A DNA stretch of 64,000 nucleotides, taken from the NCBI RefSeq assembly GCF_000369505.1, contig NZ_KB850055.1, positions 1,364,001 through 1,428,000 of the forward strand, given 5' to 3'. Source of the stretch: Acinetobacter sp. NIPH 298 (GTDB lineage: Bacteria; Pseudomonadota; Gammaproteobacteria; Pseudomonadales; Moraxellaceae). The stretch's first letter is position 1, and every line of letters starts with the position of its first letter. A program made the translations under genes and the position numbers. The notes beneath the pieces were generated by a model, which saw only the letters and a program-made list of their open reading frames with translations, searched no databases and was not told the DNA's origin. Shown in pieces: positions 1-8,421 of the stretch.

Positions 1-11
1 AGGAGAAGTCA

Positions 12-725
12 TTATGCGTCCAATTGCCAGTCTATAGGCTCAATGCCATGTTGTTTCAAATAATGATTGCTTTTAGAAAATACTTTACAGCCAAAAAAAC
101 CACCACGGTTTGCCGCCAAAGGTGATGGATGAGCTGCGCTTAATACGAGATGTTTATTACGATCAATACGTTGTCCTTTACGCTGTGCATAAGCACCCCA
201 TAAAACAAACACCACGTGTTCGCGCTGCTCATTTAGCACATCAATCACAGCATCAGTAAAATCTTCCCAGCCTTGTTTTTGATGTGAAGTTGGTTGTCCT
301 GCCTCTACGGTCAGCACACTATTCAACAACAACACACCCTGCGCTGCCCACTTGCTCAAATCACCATGTCGAGAAATAGGCACAGCCAAATCACTGTGCA
401 ACTCATGAAAAATATTACGTAAAGAAGGTGGTAATGCAACACCTCTTTGTACAGAAAAACTTAAACCATTGGCTTGATTTGGACCATGATATGGATCTTG
501 ACCTAAAATCACGACCTTTACTGCACTCAAAGGCGTTGTATTTAATGCATTAAAAATATGTTTGCTTGGTGGGTAAATCGTCTTCTCTGCAAGTCTTTGC
601 TGTTGCAAGAACGCGCGTAAATGATCCATTTTCTGGCTGAGCAGAAACTCGGACAATGAGATTTTCCATGATTCATCCAGCTGAACTTTACTTAACTTGT
701 CCTGTTGCTGTTCAGTAAATTGCAT
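12..725 (-). CDS. ung: Uracil-DNA glycosylase
   Basis: Family 1 uracil-DNA glycosylase, which removes uracil from DNA at the start of base excision repair in the cytoplasm. The 237-residue product has the catalytic water-activating motif GQDPYHG at about residues 75-81, an NSVLTV segment near 135-140 and the HPSPLAA DNA-intercalation loop near 199-205, so all hallmark motifs are present. The start at 725 is preferred over an in-frame codon 24 bases upstream because AAGGA sits a suitable distance before it and the length matches the family. It is a single gene on the minus strand, and its stop lies at the left edge of the window. Function is certain by family. Confidence 0.97.
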   Translation of the reverse strand: MQFTEQQQDKLSKVQLDESWKISLSEFLLSQKMDHLRAFLQQQRLAEKTIYPPSKHIFNALNTTPLSAVKVVILGQDPYHGPNQANGLSFSVQRGVALPPSLRNIFHELHSDLAVPISRHGDLSKWAAQGVLLLNSVLTVEAGQPTSHQKQGWEDFTDAVIDVLNEQREHVVFVLWGAYAQRKGQRIDRNKHLVLSAAHPSPLAANRGGFFGCKVFSKSNHYLKQHGIEPIDWQLDA

Positions 726-769
726 CAATATTCCTTGAAATAAATTCACTCCCTTGAGTGAGGACGTAC

Positions 770-1366
770 TTAAATATTAACTTGTAGTTCTACATTCGGG
801 TTTTGAAATCTGATTCCCTTTTTCAAGCGCTCATACATTTGTGGATCACTCCACTCACTTTGAACCTGCTCTGAGAAAACGATTTGATCTAGGCTCAACA
901 TGCCCATTTGTTCATTATCAATATCTTCTTGAAAACTTTGTGCATAACCCGTATCAGTTTCGTGAACAATCACCGAATAAACCTCAACATCCCCTTCGCC
1001 ATTTTGGGTAACTGTTGAATTTAATACCTGTTGCGCAAGAAAAAAGAAAATACGAGAAAATTGTTCTGCTGATGGTGAAACAGGCAAAGCCACCCAACGT
1101 GCGCTAAAGGTTTTGCATGCATCAATATACGCAGCATCGTCTTTTTGCCAATAACAAATCGCATGATCAAAACTATCAAATAGTTCTTTAATCACGCCTT
1201 TCAGCAGCCCAAAATCATAAACCATTTGCCCATGATCTAACTTTGACGCTTTTAGTAATAATTCAACTTTATAGCTATGCCCATGAATCGAACGCTTACA
1301 GCGATCCGATGTACAATTCCGTACGATATGAGCGTTTTCAAACTTAAATAATTTACGAATTAACAT
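770..1366 (-). CDS. queD: 6-carboxytetrahydropterin synthase-like protein (QueD/PTPS family)
   Basis: Member of the 6-pyruvoyl-tetrahydropterin synthase superfamily, which in bacteria usually makes 6-carboxytetrahydropterin for queuosine synthesis. Zinc ligands are visible as His13 in FENAH and His28/His30 in the HGHSY motif, with a nearby Cys23 as candidate catalytic residue. A VHETDTGY stretch near the C-terminal half carries the conserved acidic residue. At 198 residues it is longer than the typical 120-residue QueD, with insertions in the middle. The ATG at 1366 was chosen because the conserved domain begins within ten residues of it; the upstream extension is not family-like. No other queuosine gene is adjacent, so the exact pterin reaction is inferred. 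Confidence 0.8.
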   Translation of the reverse strand: MLIRKLFKFENAHIVRNCTSDRCKRSIHGHSYKVELLLKASKLDHGQMVYDFGLLKGVIKELFDSFDHAICYWQKDDAAYIDACKTFSARWVALPVSPSAEQFSRIFFFLAQQVLNSTVTQNGEGDVEVYSVIVHETDTGYAQSFQEDIDNEQMGMLSLDQIVFSEQVQSEWSDPQMYERLKKGIRFQNPNVELQVNI

Positions 1367-1468
1367 GCACCAAGCTGATCTTTTTTGCAAACAAACTTTA
1401 TTATAAAGCAAAAAAACAAGCATTGGGATTGAATTTAAATCTTGTGACTATTCAATAATCCAATCTGA

Positions 1469-2437
1469 TCACTTAAAAGGAGCAAGACTTCTAGAATAGA
1501 CAGTAACTTGTTTATCTTGACGGTGCATTGAGCTGCTAAATTGGCGCTTGCGCTCACTTAAAACAACTTCTATTTGTGCAGTAAAAAAAGAGGATTTACT
1601 GTCTAACCACGCCGCCGCATCTGCCTTATTTTGCTGATCTATTCCTGAAAAAGCATTGAGCTTCCATAAATCCTCAACATTATTGAAATATGATAAATCA
1701 GCTTGTTTTGTTTTTAATTCTTGCTCAACAGCATTGACATCGACGCTTGGATCAATACTTGCGAGCAATAATGCAGGTGCCGTATTCATATTAATTTTAG
1801 TTGGTTCTGGCAATGCCGTAATATATTGCTTAATCAAATCGTAGTTTTTCCCTTCGAAGCCCCTAACCAACTTCAACTCTTCAACACTATGAAATTTGGT
1901 ATTTGGAGCTAAATAAGAAGGATCTAATCCTTGATAATAATTACTCTCCGCACCCATCGCACCTGTTGTTTCATCATCAGTATCTTGCCAATCGATCACA
2001 GCTTGGCTTAGCTCTGCGGGCAAACCAACACGCTGTAAAAGTTTTTCAAACCAGCGACGAGCCAAATCATCAACTTCATTGCCATTTGCTTTTACCAAAT
2101 TATTTAAGTTGAATTTTCCAGATTCGTCCACTAAACGACCTTGAACAGTACCACCATCAACAGGAAATGATGGCATTGGTTTGGCCCAATTCTCCTGTAA
2201 ATGATCAATATTGTTACCATTATCGCTATCTTGTATTAGCAACTCTGAGAAAAATGCCTCAGCACTTTTAGCATAAAGCAAAGATTGATTTTGACGCATC
2301 AAATAGCCTGTATTCTCAGCACTATTGCTTTGTCGTTTTGCGATGGTTGCTGCAAGAATCGTCGCGAGCGCAACCATAACCAAGATCGTAAGCAATGCAA
2401 TACCACGTTGAGACGCGTATGTCTTCATAGCAATCAC
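1469..2437 (-). CDS. gspK: Type II secretion minor pseudopilin GspK
   Basis: Largest minor pseudopilin of the type II secretion system, thought to cap the pseudopilus tip with GspI and GspJ. It has a prepilin-like N-terminus with a Gly before the hydrophobic helix (RGIALLTILV, about residues 11-20) and lacks the Glu at mature position 5, as is normal for GspK. The soluble domain of about 280 residues contains the SAM-like helical region and the FNLNNL segment typical of the family. The GTG start overlaps the gspJ stop (GTGA) and has AGGG upstream; an internal ATG nine bases later is an alternative. It is the last gene of the gspHIJK block. Confidence 0.92.
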   Translation of the reverse strand: MIAMKTYASQRGIALLTILVMVALATILAATIAKRQSNSAENTGYLMRQNQSLLYAKSAEAFFSELLIQDSDNGNNIDHLQENWAKPMPSFPVDGGTVQGRLVDESGKFNLNNLVKANGNEVDDLARRWFEKLLQRVGLPAELSQAVIDWQDTDDETTGAMGAESNYYQGLDPSYLAPNTKFHSVEELKLVRGFEGKNYDLIKQYITALPEPTKINMNTAPALLLASIDPSVDVNAVEQELKTKQADLSYFNNVEDLWKLNAFSGIDQQNKADAAAWLDSKSSFFTAQIEVVLSERKRQFSSSMHRQDKQVTVYSRSLAPFK

Positions 2438-3054
2438 TGACCACCCTGATTGTTACTGACCAAGCTATATATCCACTCATAGTCTGTACCTGCGACCGTG
2501 AGCTGGATTTTAAAACCTAATGGTAATTTTTTTAGTTCATCCACATTATTTGGATCACCCATGTTTTCTGGCCACTCAGACAATTCTTGAGGGTTCAATA
2601 CCAGTACTTTAAACTGATCAACATTTTCCAACAAAGTACTTGAGATCGGCTGCACACGATTTGGGATATTTAAATTTGCATATTTCAAGCGATATACTTT
2701 TTTTTGTGCTTCATCAAAACGATATTCTATACGTTCGTATGGTGATAAGCCTTGCTTCAATGGATCTGACACACCAGCTTTACTAAACATAAAACTTTGA
2801 TCATATAACAGCACAGCGGCTTGCAGTTGTCGTCCATCATTGGCAGTCAAGGGAATAATTTGCAAGCTATCTCTTAAAACCTGTTGGTAAGCATCCTGTA
2901 ACGCGAATAAATGCATTTCATGTTCTGCATTACGATCTTTGACTTTCAGCAAATAGTCAAACACCTTCCAACCCAACATCGAAAGTACAGCAAAAATCGC
3001 AATCGCAACCAGCAATTCCACCAAAGTAAAAGCTTGCTGTTTATATTTCATCAT
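2434..3054 (-). CDS. gspJ: Type II secretion minor pseudopilin GspJ
   Basis: Minor pseudopilin of the type II secretion system, part of the GspH-I-J-K tip complex in the periplasm and inner membrane. The class III leader is visible as a short basic stretch followed by AFTLVELLVAIAIF, with the conserved Glu5 of the mature protein. The residue before the expected PilD cleavage site is Ala instead of the usual Gly. Length (206 residues) is normal for GspJ. The stop and start codons overlap those of gspI upstream and gspK downstream by four bases, indicating translational coupling. Confidence 0.92.
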   Translation of the reverse strand: MMKYKQQAFTLVELLVAIAIFAVLSMLGWKVFDYLLKVKDRNAEHEMHLFALQDAYQQVLRDSLQIIPLTANDGRQLQAAVLLYDQSFMFSKAGVSDPLKQGLSPYERIEYRFDEAQKKVYRLKYANLNIPNRVQPISSTLLENVDQFKVLVLNPQELSEWPENMGDPNNVDELKKLPLGFKIQLTVAGTDYEWIYSLVSNNQGGQ

Positions 3055-3437
3055 GTCTTCGCTTGTTCAGGATAGTTAAAAAATACAATATTGCTAATAC
3101 CTGCTTCTACTTTATCCTGATCAACATTAAACAAACTTATCTGTAACTCAATACGTTGTATTTTGGGACTAATTGTAGGTTCGGCTTTTTTATCAATTTG
3201 CCACGTTTCGCCCTGCGAAGAAACTTGCTTGGATTGCGTCCCATCCAACCACTCTTTATTCATTTCCATCATCGCAACTTCATTCATTGCAACAAATTGG
3301 GCTTTGGTCCGCAAAATCGCATTTGAAGTTGCTTGAGTGTATTGCATTGCAATTTTAGTCAATGCGATCGCAGCCACTGCAAAAATCGCAAGTGCGACCA
3401 TGACTTCAAGTAAGGTAAATGCCTTATTCTTCTTCAT
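3051..3437 (-). CDS. gspI: Type II secretion minor pseudopilin GspI
   Basis: Minor pseudopilin GspI of the type II secretion system, 128 residues, the usual size. The N-terminus (MKKNKAFTLLEVMVALAIF) is a short class III signal followed by the membrane helix with Glu5; the cleavage site again has Ala at -1. The rest is a small periplasmic domain. The start lies 14 bases inside the end of gspH and the stop overlaps gspJ by four bases, so the four genes are a tightly coupled unit. Confidence 0.9.
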   Translation of the reverse strand: MKKNKAFTLLEVMVALAIFAVAAIALTKIAMQYTQATSNAILRTKAQFVAMNEVAMMEMNKEWLDGTQSKQVSSQGETWQIDKKAEPTISPKIQRIELQISLFNVDQDKVEAGISNIVFFNYPEQAKT

Positions 3438-3987
3438 TCACTTTACCCAAATGATCCAGCGACAGCTCATGTCCAATCGGTCGTTGCTCATAATAAAATT
3501 GAATTCGAACAGGCTTCACCTCGCCATTTCCAAACCAAATCAGTTGTGGTGCCCTGCCACCTAACAGATCGTCATTCTGTGCTCTTTTATAATTTTCAGT
3601 ATCTAAACTTTGAATGCTAAAAGACACATTTTTCGGTAACTGACGAGGTTTAAACTCCTTATAAACCTGCCAAATACGATCCGCATGTTGGATTTGTTCA
3701 TGACTCTGATCGTAATATTCAAATAGGTGATAGCTAAATGGCGCAACATCAGTTGCATTCTGGGTATTTAATGCAAAAACTTTCGCCTGATCTGTTGCTT
3801 CTTTATTAATTTTTTTAAGATCAAGGATAAACATTTCTCTGGCTTGCATCGCTCGGCGTTGATCAACACCACCAATATTCAAGACCACCAACGATGTCAT
3901 GACGGTCATAATCACAATCACCACCATGATCTCAATCAGGGTAAAAGCTCGTTGCGACCTCAGTGAAGACTTCATTGTATTGGTCAC
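3424..3987 (-). CDS. gspH: Type II secretion minor pseudopilin GspH
   Basis: Minor pseudopilin GspH/FimT-like protein of 187 residues. The N-terminal region carries RAFTLIEIMVVIVIMT, a prepilin leader with Ala at -1 and Glu5 in the hydrophobic helix, followed by a beta-rich periplasmic domain. The GTG start at 3987 overlaps the stop of the upstream TetR gene (GTGA); an ATG at 3975 is an alternative that would shorten the leader. Being first of the block, it is coupled to a regulator gene, not to other gsp genes, which are dispersed in this genus. FimT is the main alternative identity, but the I-J-K neighbours favour GspH. Confidence 0.85.
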   Translation of the reverse strand: MTNTMKSSLRSQRAFTLIEIMVVIVIMTVMTSLVVLNIGGVDQRRAMQAREMFILDLKKINKEATDQAKVFALNTQNATDVAPFSYHLFEYYDQSHEQIQHADRIWQVYKEFKPRQLPKNVSFSIQSLDTENYKRAQNDDLLGGRAPQLIWFGNGEVKPVRIQFYYEQRPIGHELSLDHLGKVNEEE

Positions 3988-4601
3988 GAAGATGAAACTT
4001 GTTCAAGCTGCTTAGGCATCGCCAAAGCTTGTTCAATGTAAGCCACTCGTAATGTATCTCTAGAACCTAAATAACGCTGATAAAAACTTGAGTTCAGGAT
4101 CACAGCCGCTCCATAGGTCAAAGACCAAATAGATGCTAAATAATCACGGGTCGTCATCGCACTATTAATATCAAGCAAATAACTTTCCGTCATGCGAATA
4201 ATAATACGTAAACGTTGGCGACGAATCTTATACAACTCACTAAATAACTGCTGGATACCTTGTGCTGTCGTAGATAAACGCTCTTCTATCTGATGAAATA
4301 ACGCTGTGCGCTCAGGATGATGAAGATGGTGCAACATAAAAAAAGCCAAATGTTCAGGAAAACTTTTTTCTATATCTTGAATCATTTCTAACAACATTCG
4401 TTCATTGCGAATAATCAATAACATATATAATTCATCTTTACTCTGAAAGTGCTTATATAACGTACCTTTCGCAAGATCCAACTCAGCCGCAAGAGCATCA
4501 AGCGTCATGCCCGCTTCGCCATTTTCTAATAGGAGTTGCTCCGCGATTTGAAAAATTAATACTTCTCGTGCTCGAAACTGAGCTTGACGATCCATTTTCA
4601 C
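3984..4601 (-). CDS. TetR/AcrR family transcriptional regulator
   Basis: TetR-type repressor with an N-terminal helix-turn-helix at about residues 25-60 (MTLDALAAELDLAKGTLYKHF is the core, ending in the family-typical YKHF) and an all-helical ligand domain in the remainder. The GTG at 4601 has GAGAG seven bases upstream; an ATG six bases later is possible. Its stop overlaps the gspH start, so it may be co-transcribed with the pseudopilin genes. The ligand and target are unknown. No divergent transporter is present; the upstream TatD gene is in the same orientation. Confidence 0.85.
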   Translation of the reverse strand: MKMDRQAQFRAREVLIFQIAEQLLLENGEAGMTLDALAAELDLAKGTLYKHFQSKDELYMLLIIRNERMLLEMIQDIEKSFPEHLAFFMLHHLHHPERTALFHQIEERLSTTAQGIQQLFSELYKIRRQRLRIIIRMTESYLLDINSAMTTRDYLASIWSLTYGAAVILNSSFYQRYLGSRDTLRVAYIEQALAMPKQLEQVSSS

Positions 4602-4636
4602 GTAATAACTCTCTTTCCTAATACAACAAAAACCGT

Positions 4637-5410
4637 TTATTTAAAATTTAAAAGATTTTCAAAATTCTGTGTAGTAATCACACCAATCTCTTCAACTGAT
4701 TTATGATATACATCAGCCAAGGCTTTTGCTACATACGGCACATATTTAGGTTCGTTGGTTTTTCCTCGATAAGGCATAGGTGCCAAATAAGGACTATCTG
4801 TTTCAATCAGTACCCGATCTAATGGAACTTGTTTTGCAACATCACGCAAATCTTGTGCATTTTTAAATGAAATAATGCCAGAAAACGAAATATAATAACC
4901 ACAATCTAAAACTGCTTTTGCCGTTTCCCAGTCTTCAGTAAAACAATGCAATATGCCATGACTAGATTGTTCAGCTTGAATAATATCAACTGTATCGTGC
5001 TTAGCAGAGCGTGTATGTACAACCACTGGCTTCTTCACAATTTTTGATGCTTGAATATGTCGAGCAAAACACTGTTTTTGCTCAGCGACAAAATCTGTGC
5101 TGTGATAATAGTCTAAGCCTGTCTCTCCCAAAGCCCAGACCTTTTCGGATTGGGCTAGTTCGACTAAATAGTCCGTTGTCGCACGTGCCATCACATGACC
5201 ATCTTCACAGGGATGCACACCCACTGTATAGCCCACATCATCATGACGGGAAGCAATTTCTGCCAGTTTAATATGGTCATCAAGATCAACAGAGATTCCC
5301 ATAAATTTTAAAACACCGGCAAGTCGAGCTTGTGCGAGTGCTTGATCTAGATCCCCATCATAAGGAGTCAAATCTAACAGGGTTAAATGGCAATGCGTAT
5401 CAACAAACAC
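4637..5410 (-). CDS. TatD family metal-dependent DNase/hydrolase
   Basis: TatD-family amidohydrolase-fold nuclease, 257 residues. Metal-binding residues are visible as the His-x-His of DTHCHL (residues 4-9), Glu in GETGLDYY, His in VVHTRSA, His in GILHCF and Asp in ETDSPY. The start is GTG at 5410, supported by a GGAAG ribosome-binding site and by the family N-terminus. It follows pilZ closely, and in pseudomonads the order tmk-holB-pilZ-tatD is conserved, which supports the assignment. Family members act as 3'-5' exonucleases or in DNA repair; the precise substrate is not evident. Confidence 0.93.
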   Translation of the reverse strand: MFVDTHCHLTLLDLTPYDGDLDQALAQARLAGVLKFMGISVDLDDHIKLAEIASRHDDVGYTVGVHPCEDGHVMARATTDYLVELAQSEKVWALGETGLDYYHSTDFVAEQKQCFARHIQASKIVKKPVVVHTRSAKHDTVDIIQAEQSSHGILHCFTEDWETAKAVLDCGYYISFSGIISFKNAQDLRDVAKQVPLDRVLIETDSPYLAPMPYRGKTNEPKYVPYVAKALADVYHKSVEEIGVITTQNFENLLNFK

Positions 5411-5432
5411 TCTTTCTTCCTATTCATTTTGC

Positions 5433-5777
5433 TTACATCGTATAACTTGGACGATCCATTGCTTTAGAACCTGCCAATAATTTCTCAGCTTCGTTCTTAT
5501 AATATACACCTTTTTCGCCAGCCAACTGGATCGCAAAACCTTGTGGCTTGAAATGTGTCTGTTTGTGCGAGATCCAAATGACTTTACCTGTGAGCGGGAT
5601 CTTTTGTGATTGCTCTGGTAATGTCGCCAAAATAAAAACTTCCTGTCCCATTTTTACTGCTTGTTTAGTTGGAACAAATAATCCGCCTCCTTGTACAAAA
5701 GGCATATAGCTCGATTGTAAAGTGGCCTTATCAGGAATATTGACCTGTATAATCCCACCCATCATTTGATGTTGCAT
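5433..5777 (-). CDS. pilZ: Type IV pilus PilZ protein
   Basis: Single-domain PilZ protein of 114 residues, required in relatives for type IV pilus assembly through interaction with PilB and FimX. The sequence shows the beta-barrel pattern with a QGGGLFV turn at about residues 29-35 and a GKVIW strand, but lacks the RxxxR and D/NxSxxG c-di-GMP-binding motifs, as in Pseudomonas PilZ. A strong AGGGGAAGG site precedes the ATG at 5777. It lies just upstream of the TatD gene, while holB, normally adjacent, is separated by a small secreted-protein gene. Confidence 0.9.
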   Translation of the reverse strand: MQHQMMGGIIQVNIPDKATLQSSYMPFVQGGGLFVPTKQAVKMGQEVFILATLPEQSQKIPLTGKVIWISHKQTHFKPQGFAIQLAGEKGVYYKNEAEKLLAGSKAMDRPSYTM

Positions 5778-6082
5778 AACCTTCCCCTGTTAAATACATA
5801 AAAAATATCGACATCGTTTTAATGTTGATAAACTTACAAAAACAATCAATTCGCTTTGATCTGCTTTATAAACGTCCTTAGAATTACCGCTTACTTAGTA
5901 TCTATACATGATTTATCATTTGATTATAGAAAACAATCCTAGAAACAACAAATGCTGTTTCAGCAAAATGTTGTGAAAACACTCAAAACGGCCTGTATTT
6001 AGTTAGATTAGGGGTTTACATAGACCTTGCAGCTCACGACATCAGACCAAACTTTCAAATCATGCGTATGACAAAAACTAAA
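5778..6082. other. Non-coding gap upstream of pilZ
   Basis: About 300 AT-rich bases between pilZ and the terminator of the next gene. It should hold the pilZ-tatD promoter on the minus strand, but I see no unambiguous -35/-10 pair, no open reading frame with a ribosome-binding site and no repeat. Confidence 0.5.
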
Positions 6083-6118
6083 AAACCGCTCATCATCAGA
6101 ATACCTCATGAGCGGTTT
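6083..6118 (-). terminator. Rho-independent terminator of the small secreted-protein gene
   Basis: A perfect 11-bp stem (6083-6093 with 6108-6118, AAACCGCTCAT against its complement) with a 14-nt loop. Read on the minus strand it is followed by a run of T, just after the stop codon at 6137. Confidence 0.85.
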
Positions 6119-6136
6119 ACTTTATTTTAAAAGGGC

Positions 6137-6451
6137 TTATTTTTCAGTGCACTTATAATCAAAATTTAGTTTACTAATCGCTTGATCGGTATGTCGTGTC
6201 ACAACAGCGATCTGCCGCGCCCCTGCTTCAATGTAAAGTTTACCGCTGAACTGATTCGATTTTGCATTTTGTTGATTATGATTAAATGAGTAGCTATACA
6301 CGCACTCATAGGCTTGCGAACCATGATTAGATGCGTTGATCAGAATAGATGAGCCATTGATATTTGACTCAAACTTGGGCTCAGCCATTGCAATGGCTGG
6401 TAAAATTACAAGTGATAATGCAACAGCTATAGATCTTATTTTCATCATCAT
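6137..6451 (-). CDS. Small secreted protein of unknown function
   Basis: I do not recognise this 104-residue protein. It begins with a clear Sec signal peptide (basic start, hydrophobic stretch to about residue 22, cleavage expected after AMA and before EPKFES), so it should be periplasmic or secreted. The mature part of about 80 residues is polar and rich in Asn/Ser/His, with two Cys, one in the middle (YECVYS) and one at the end (YKCTEK), that could form a disulfide. Three consecutive ATG codons lie after AAGGAA; the second or third gives better spacing. It has its own terminator and interrupts the otherwise conserved holB-pilZ neighbourhood. Confidence 0.75.
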   Translation of the reverse strand: MMMKIRSIAVALSLVILPAIAMAEPKFESNINGSSILINASNHGSQAYECVYSYSFNHNQQNAKSNQFSGKLYIEAGARQIAVVTRHTDQAISKLNFDYKCTEK

Positions 6452-6647
6452 ATTCCTTATTTTTTGATATTATTGTGAAGTACCTCACATTTTATATATT
6501 TTTAGTTCGGAAGTTATAATAAAAAACAATTTAAATACAATCTTTACAAAACATCTTAAAATGCAGTCCCACCTTAAAAGTGACTATCCAATTAGCCACA
6601 AAAATATGGATTCTTGCGAATCAAAAGCATGATAGTCCATCACTTTG

Positions 6648-7649
6648 TTATTGCGAAAACCCAAGCTCAACATTCATCAACTGAATAAATAACTCATCTA
6701 AGACCAATTGCGACTGTACATTCTGCGCCACCATCAGCTTCTTTTGTTGTACGTCAGCATAAATCGCAAATAAACGTTCTAAATGATATTGTTCAGCTAA
6801 ATCTCGAAAATCTAAATCATCATTTCTCAATGATTGATTCAACTTAAAACTGATTAAATCTGCTAATAAATATTCGAACATGGTCATCAATTCTGTAAAA
6901 CTTAACTCTTTAGACCATTTGTTGGCATAGTGCAACGGCATACTTTTTTCAGCAACTAATTTTAGCCAATCACTTAAAAATGAAGTGCGTTTTTGCAACC
7001 AACCACTTTGCTCTATTTCAATCGCAGTCAATGGCATTCCGTTGGCTAGATTTAACAATAATGAAATATGTTGAGTGCCAATGTTTGGAACTTGTTGTTG
7101 CACAAATGACTGTGCATCTTCCACACTTAAGCGATCTAAAGAGAAACGTTGCAAACGACTGCGAATCGTTGCAGGTAATTTTAAATAATGATCGGCAAGT
7201 AAAATCAAAATGACTTTCTCACCCGGTTCTTCAAGTGTTTTCAGTAAAGCATTTGCAGAAGCCATATTTAACGCTTCCGCAGGTTCAATCACGATAACTC
7301 GCCACCCCTCACCAGTTTGCTGAACAAAAGGAAGTAAATCTCGTATTTTTTCTATTTTAATTTTCGCATTTTGTTTTTTATTGTCTTCATCTGTGGTGAT
7401 GTGCACATAATTCGGATGTGTATCTGATTTCAACCATTGGCAGCTTGCACATTCGCCACAGGCTGCTTGAGGCTGTTTATTCGCACATAATATCCAAGCA
7501 ACAAAGCGCTCAGCAAACTCTTTTTTAGCACAGCCTTGCTTGCCATAGAATAATAGGCCATGCCCTATTTCTGGAAATCGGGTTGTCAGCAATTCCCAAG
7601 TTTGTTCATGCCAAGCGTAAGTTTTTGTAGACTGGATATCGACGATCAT
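6648..7649 (-). CDS. holB: DNA polymerase III delta-prime subunit
   Basis: Clamp-loader delta-prime subunit, working with DnaX and HolA to load the beta clamp. The N-terminal AAA-type domain has a degenerate P-loop (GKQGCAKKEF), followed by a four-Cys zinc module (about residues 55-70: C..C..C..C around AACGECASC), the ALLKTLEEP helix and an RSRLQRF motif where most clamp loaders have SRC; the Cys is replaced by Leu here. ATG at 7649 is chosen, starting one base after the kdsB stop; a TTG nine bases earlier overlaps kdsB. About 333 residues, normal for the family. Confidence 0.93.
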   Translation of the reverse strand: MIVDIQSTKTYAWHEQTWELLTTRFPEIGHGLLFYGKQGCAKKEFAERFVAWILCANKQPQAACGECASCQWLKSDTHPNYVHITTDEDNKKQNAKIKIEKIRDLLPFVQQTGEGWRVIVIEPAEALNMASANALLKTLEEPGEKVILILLADHYLKLPATIRSRLQRFSLDRLSVEDAQSFVQQQVPNIGTQHISLLLNLANGMPLTAIEIEQSGWLQKRTSFLSDWLKLVAEKSMPLHYANKWSKELSFTELMTMFEYLLADLISFKLNQSLRNDDLDFRDLAEQYHLERLFAIYADVQQKKLMVAQNVQSQLVLDELFIQLMNVELGFSQ

Positions 7650-7650
7650 A

Positions 7651-8412
7651 TTATTCAAATGCGCTCACTGGCATTGCATTCAGTCGATCTAAATCAGCTT
7701 GAGTATCGACACCTGGTGGTAAGTTGGCTTCGGCAACTGCAATCGCAATACGATGGCCATTTTCTAGCACTCGAAGTTGCTCTAAACTTTCTAATTGCTC
7801 TAATTGACCTTGATCCCATGTGACATATTCTTGCAGTAATTTCACTCGATAAGCATATAAACCTAAATGACGAAATGCCTGATCATGTACCCTGGCTTCA
7901 GCTTGTTTCGCGCCATCACGATCATATGGAATTGTGGCACGACTAAAATAGAGTGCTTCATTGCGATTAGACATCACGACTTTAACGATACTATCGCGTT
8001 GAAACTCATCTAAATGATAAATTCGCTCGCACAATGTTGACATTGAACATTGCGGATTATCAACAAGAAGCCGTGTTACTTGTTTAACGAGCTGTGCAGG
8101 AAGTAATGGTTCATCACCTTGAACATTGACAATAATATCGTCTGCTGCCCAACCTTTAATGCGTGCAACCTCACTCAAACGATCTGTCCCAGATGGATGG
8201 TCGGCACTGGTTAAAACCACATCCACACCTTCGGCACGACAAACATCAGCAATTCGAGGATCATCAGTGGCTACACATAAATCATCAAAGCCATCAACCT
8301 TACTCGCCTGATCGACCACACGTAAAATCATCGGACGACCATGAATCAATAAAAGTGGTTTTGCTGGCAAACGAGAACTCGCAAAACGAGCAGGTATAAC
8401 GATATGTTTCAT
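7651..8412 (-). CDS. kdsB: 3-deoxy-manno-octulosonate cytidylyltransferase
   Basis: CMP-KDO synthetase, which activates KDO with CTP for transfer to lipid A in the cytoplasm. It has the N-terminal nucleotide-binding motif [15 protein letters not shown] (residues 5-19), the VQGDEPL segment near 98-104 and a C-terminal [13 protein letters not shown] motif, all typical. Length of 253 is standard. It sits ten bases after lpxK and directly before holB in one minus-strand operon, consistent with a lipid A/core biosynthetic cluster. Confidence 0.97.
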   Translation of the reverse strand: MKHIVIPARFASSRLPAKPLLLIHGRPMILRVVDQASKVDGFDDLCVATDDPRIADVCRAEGVDVVLTSADHPSGTDRLSEVARIKGWAADDIIVNVQGDEPLLPAQLVKQVTRLLVDNPQCSMSTLCERIYHLDEFQRDSIVKVVMSNRNEALYFSRATIPYDRDGAKQAEARVHDQAFRHLGLYAYRVKLLQEYVTWDQGQLEQLESLEQLRVLENGHRIAIAVAEANLPPGVDTQADLDRLNAMPVSAFE

Positions 8413-8421
8413 GGTGTTTCT

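Noticed and set aside
1656..2112. Open frames on the plus strand inside gspK
   Set aside because: They lack ribosome-binding sites and lie fully within a well-supported gene on the other strand; similar frames in many genes were dropped for the same reason.
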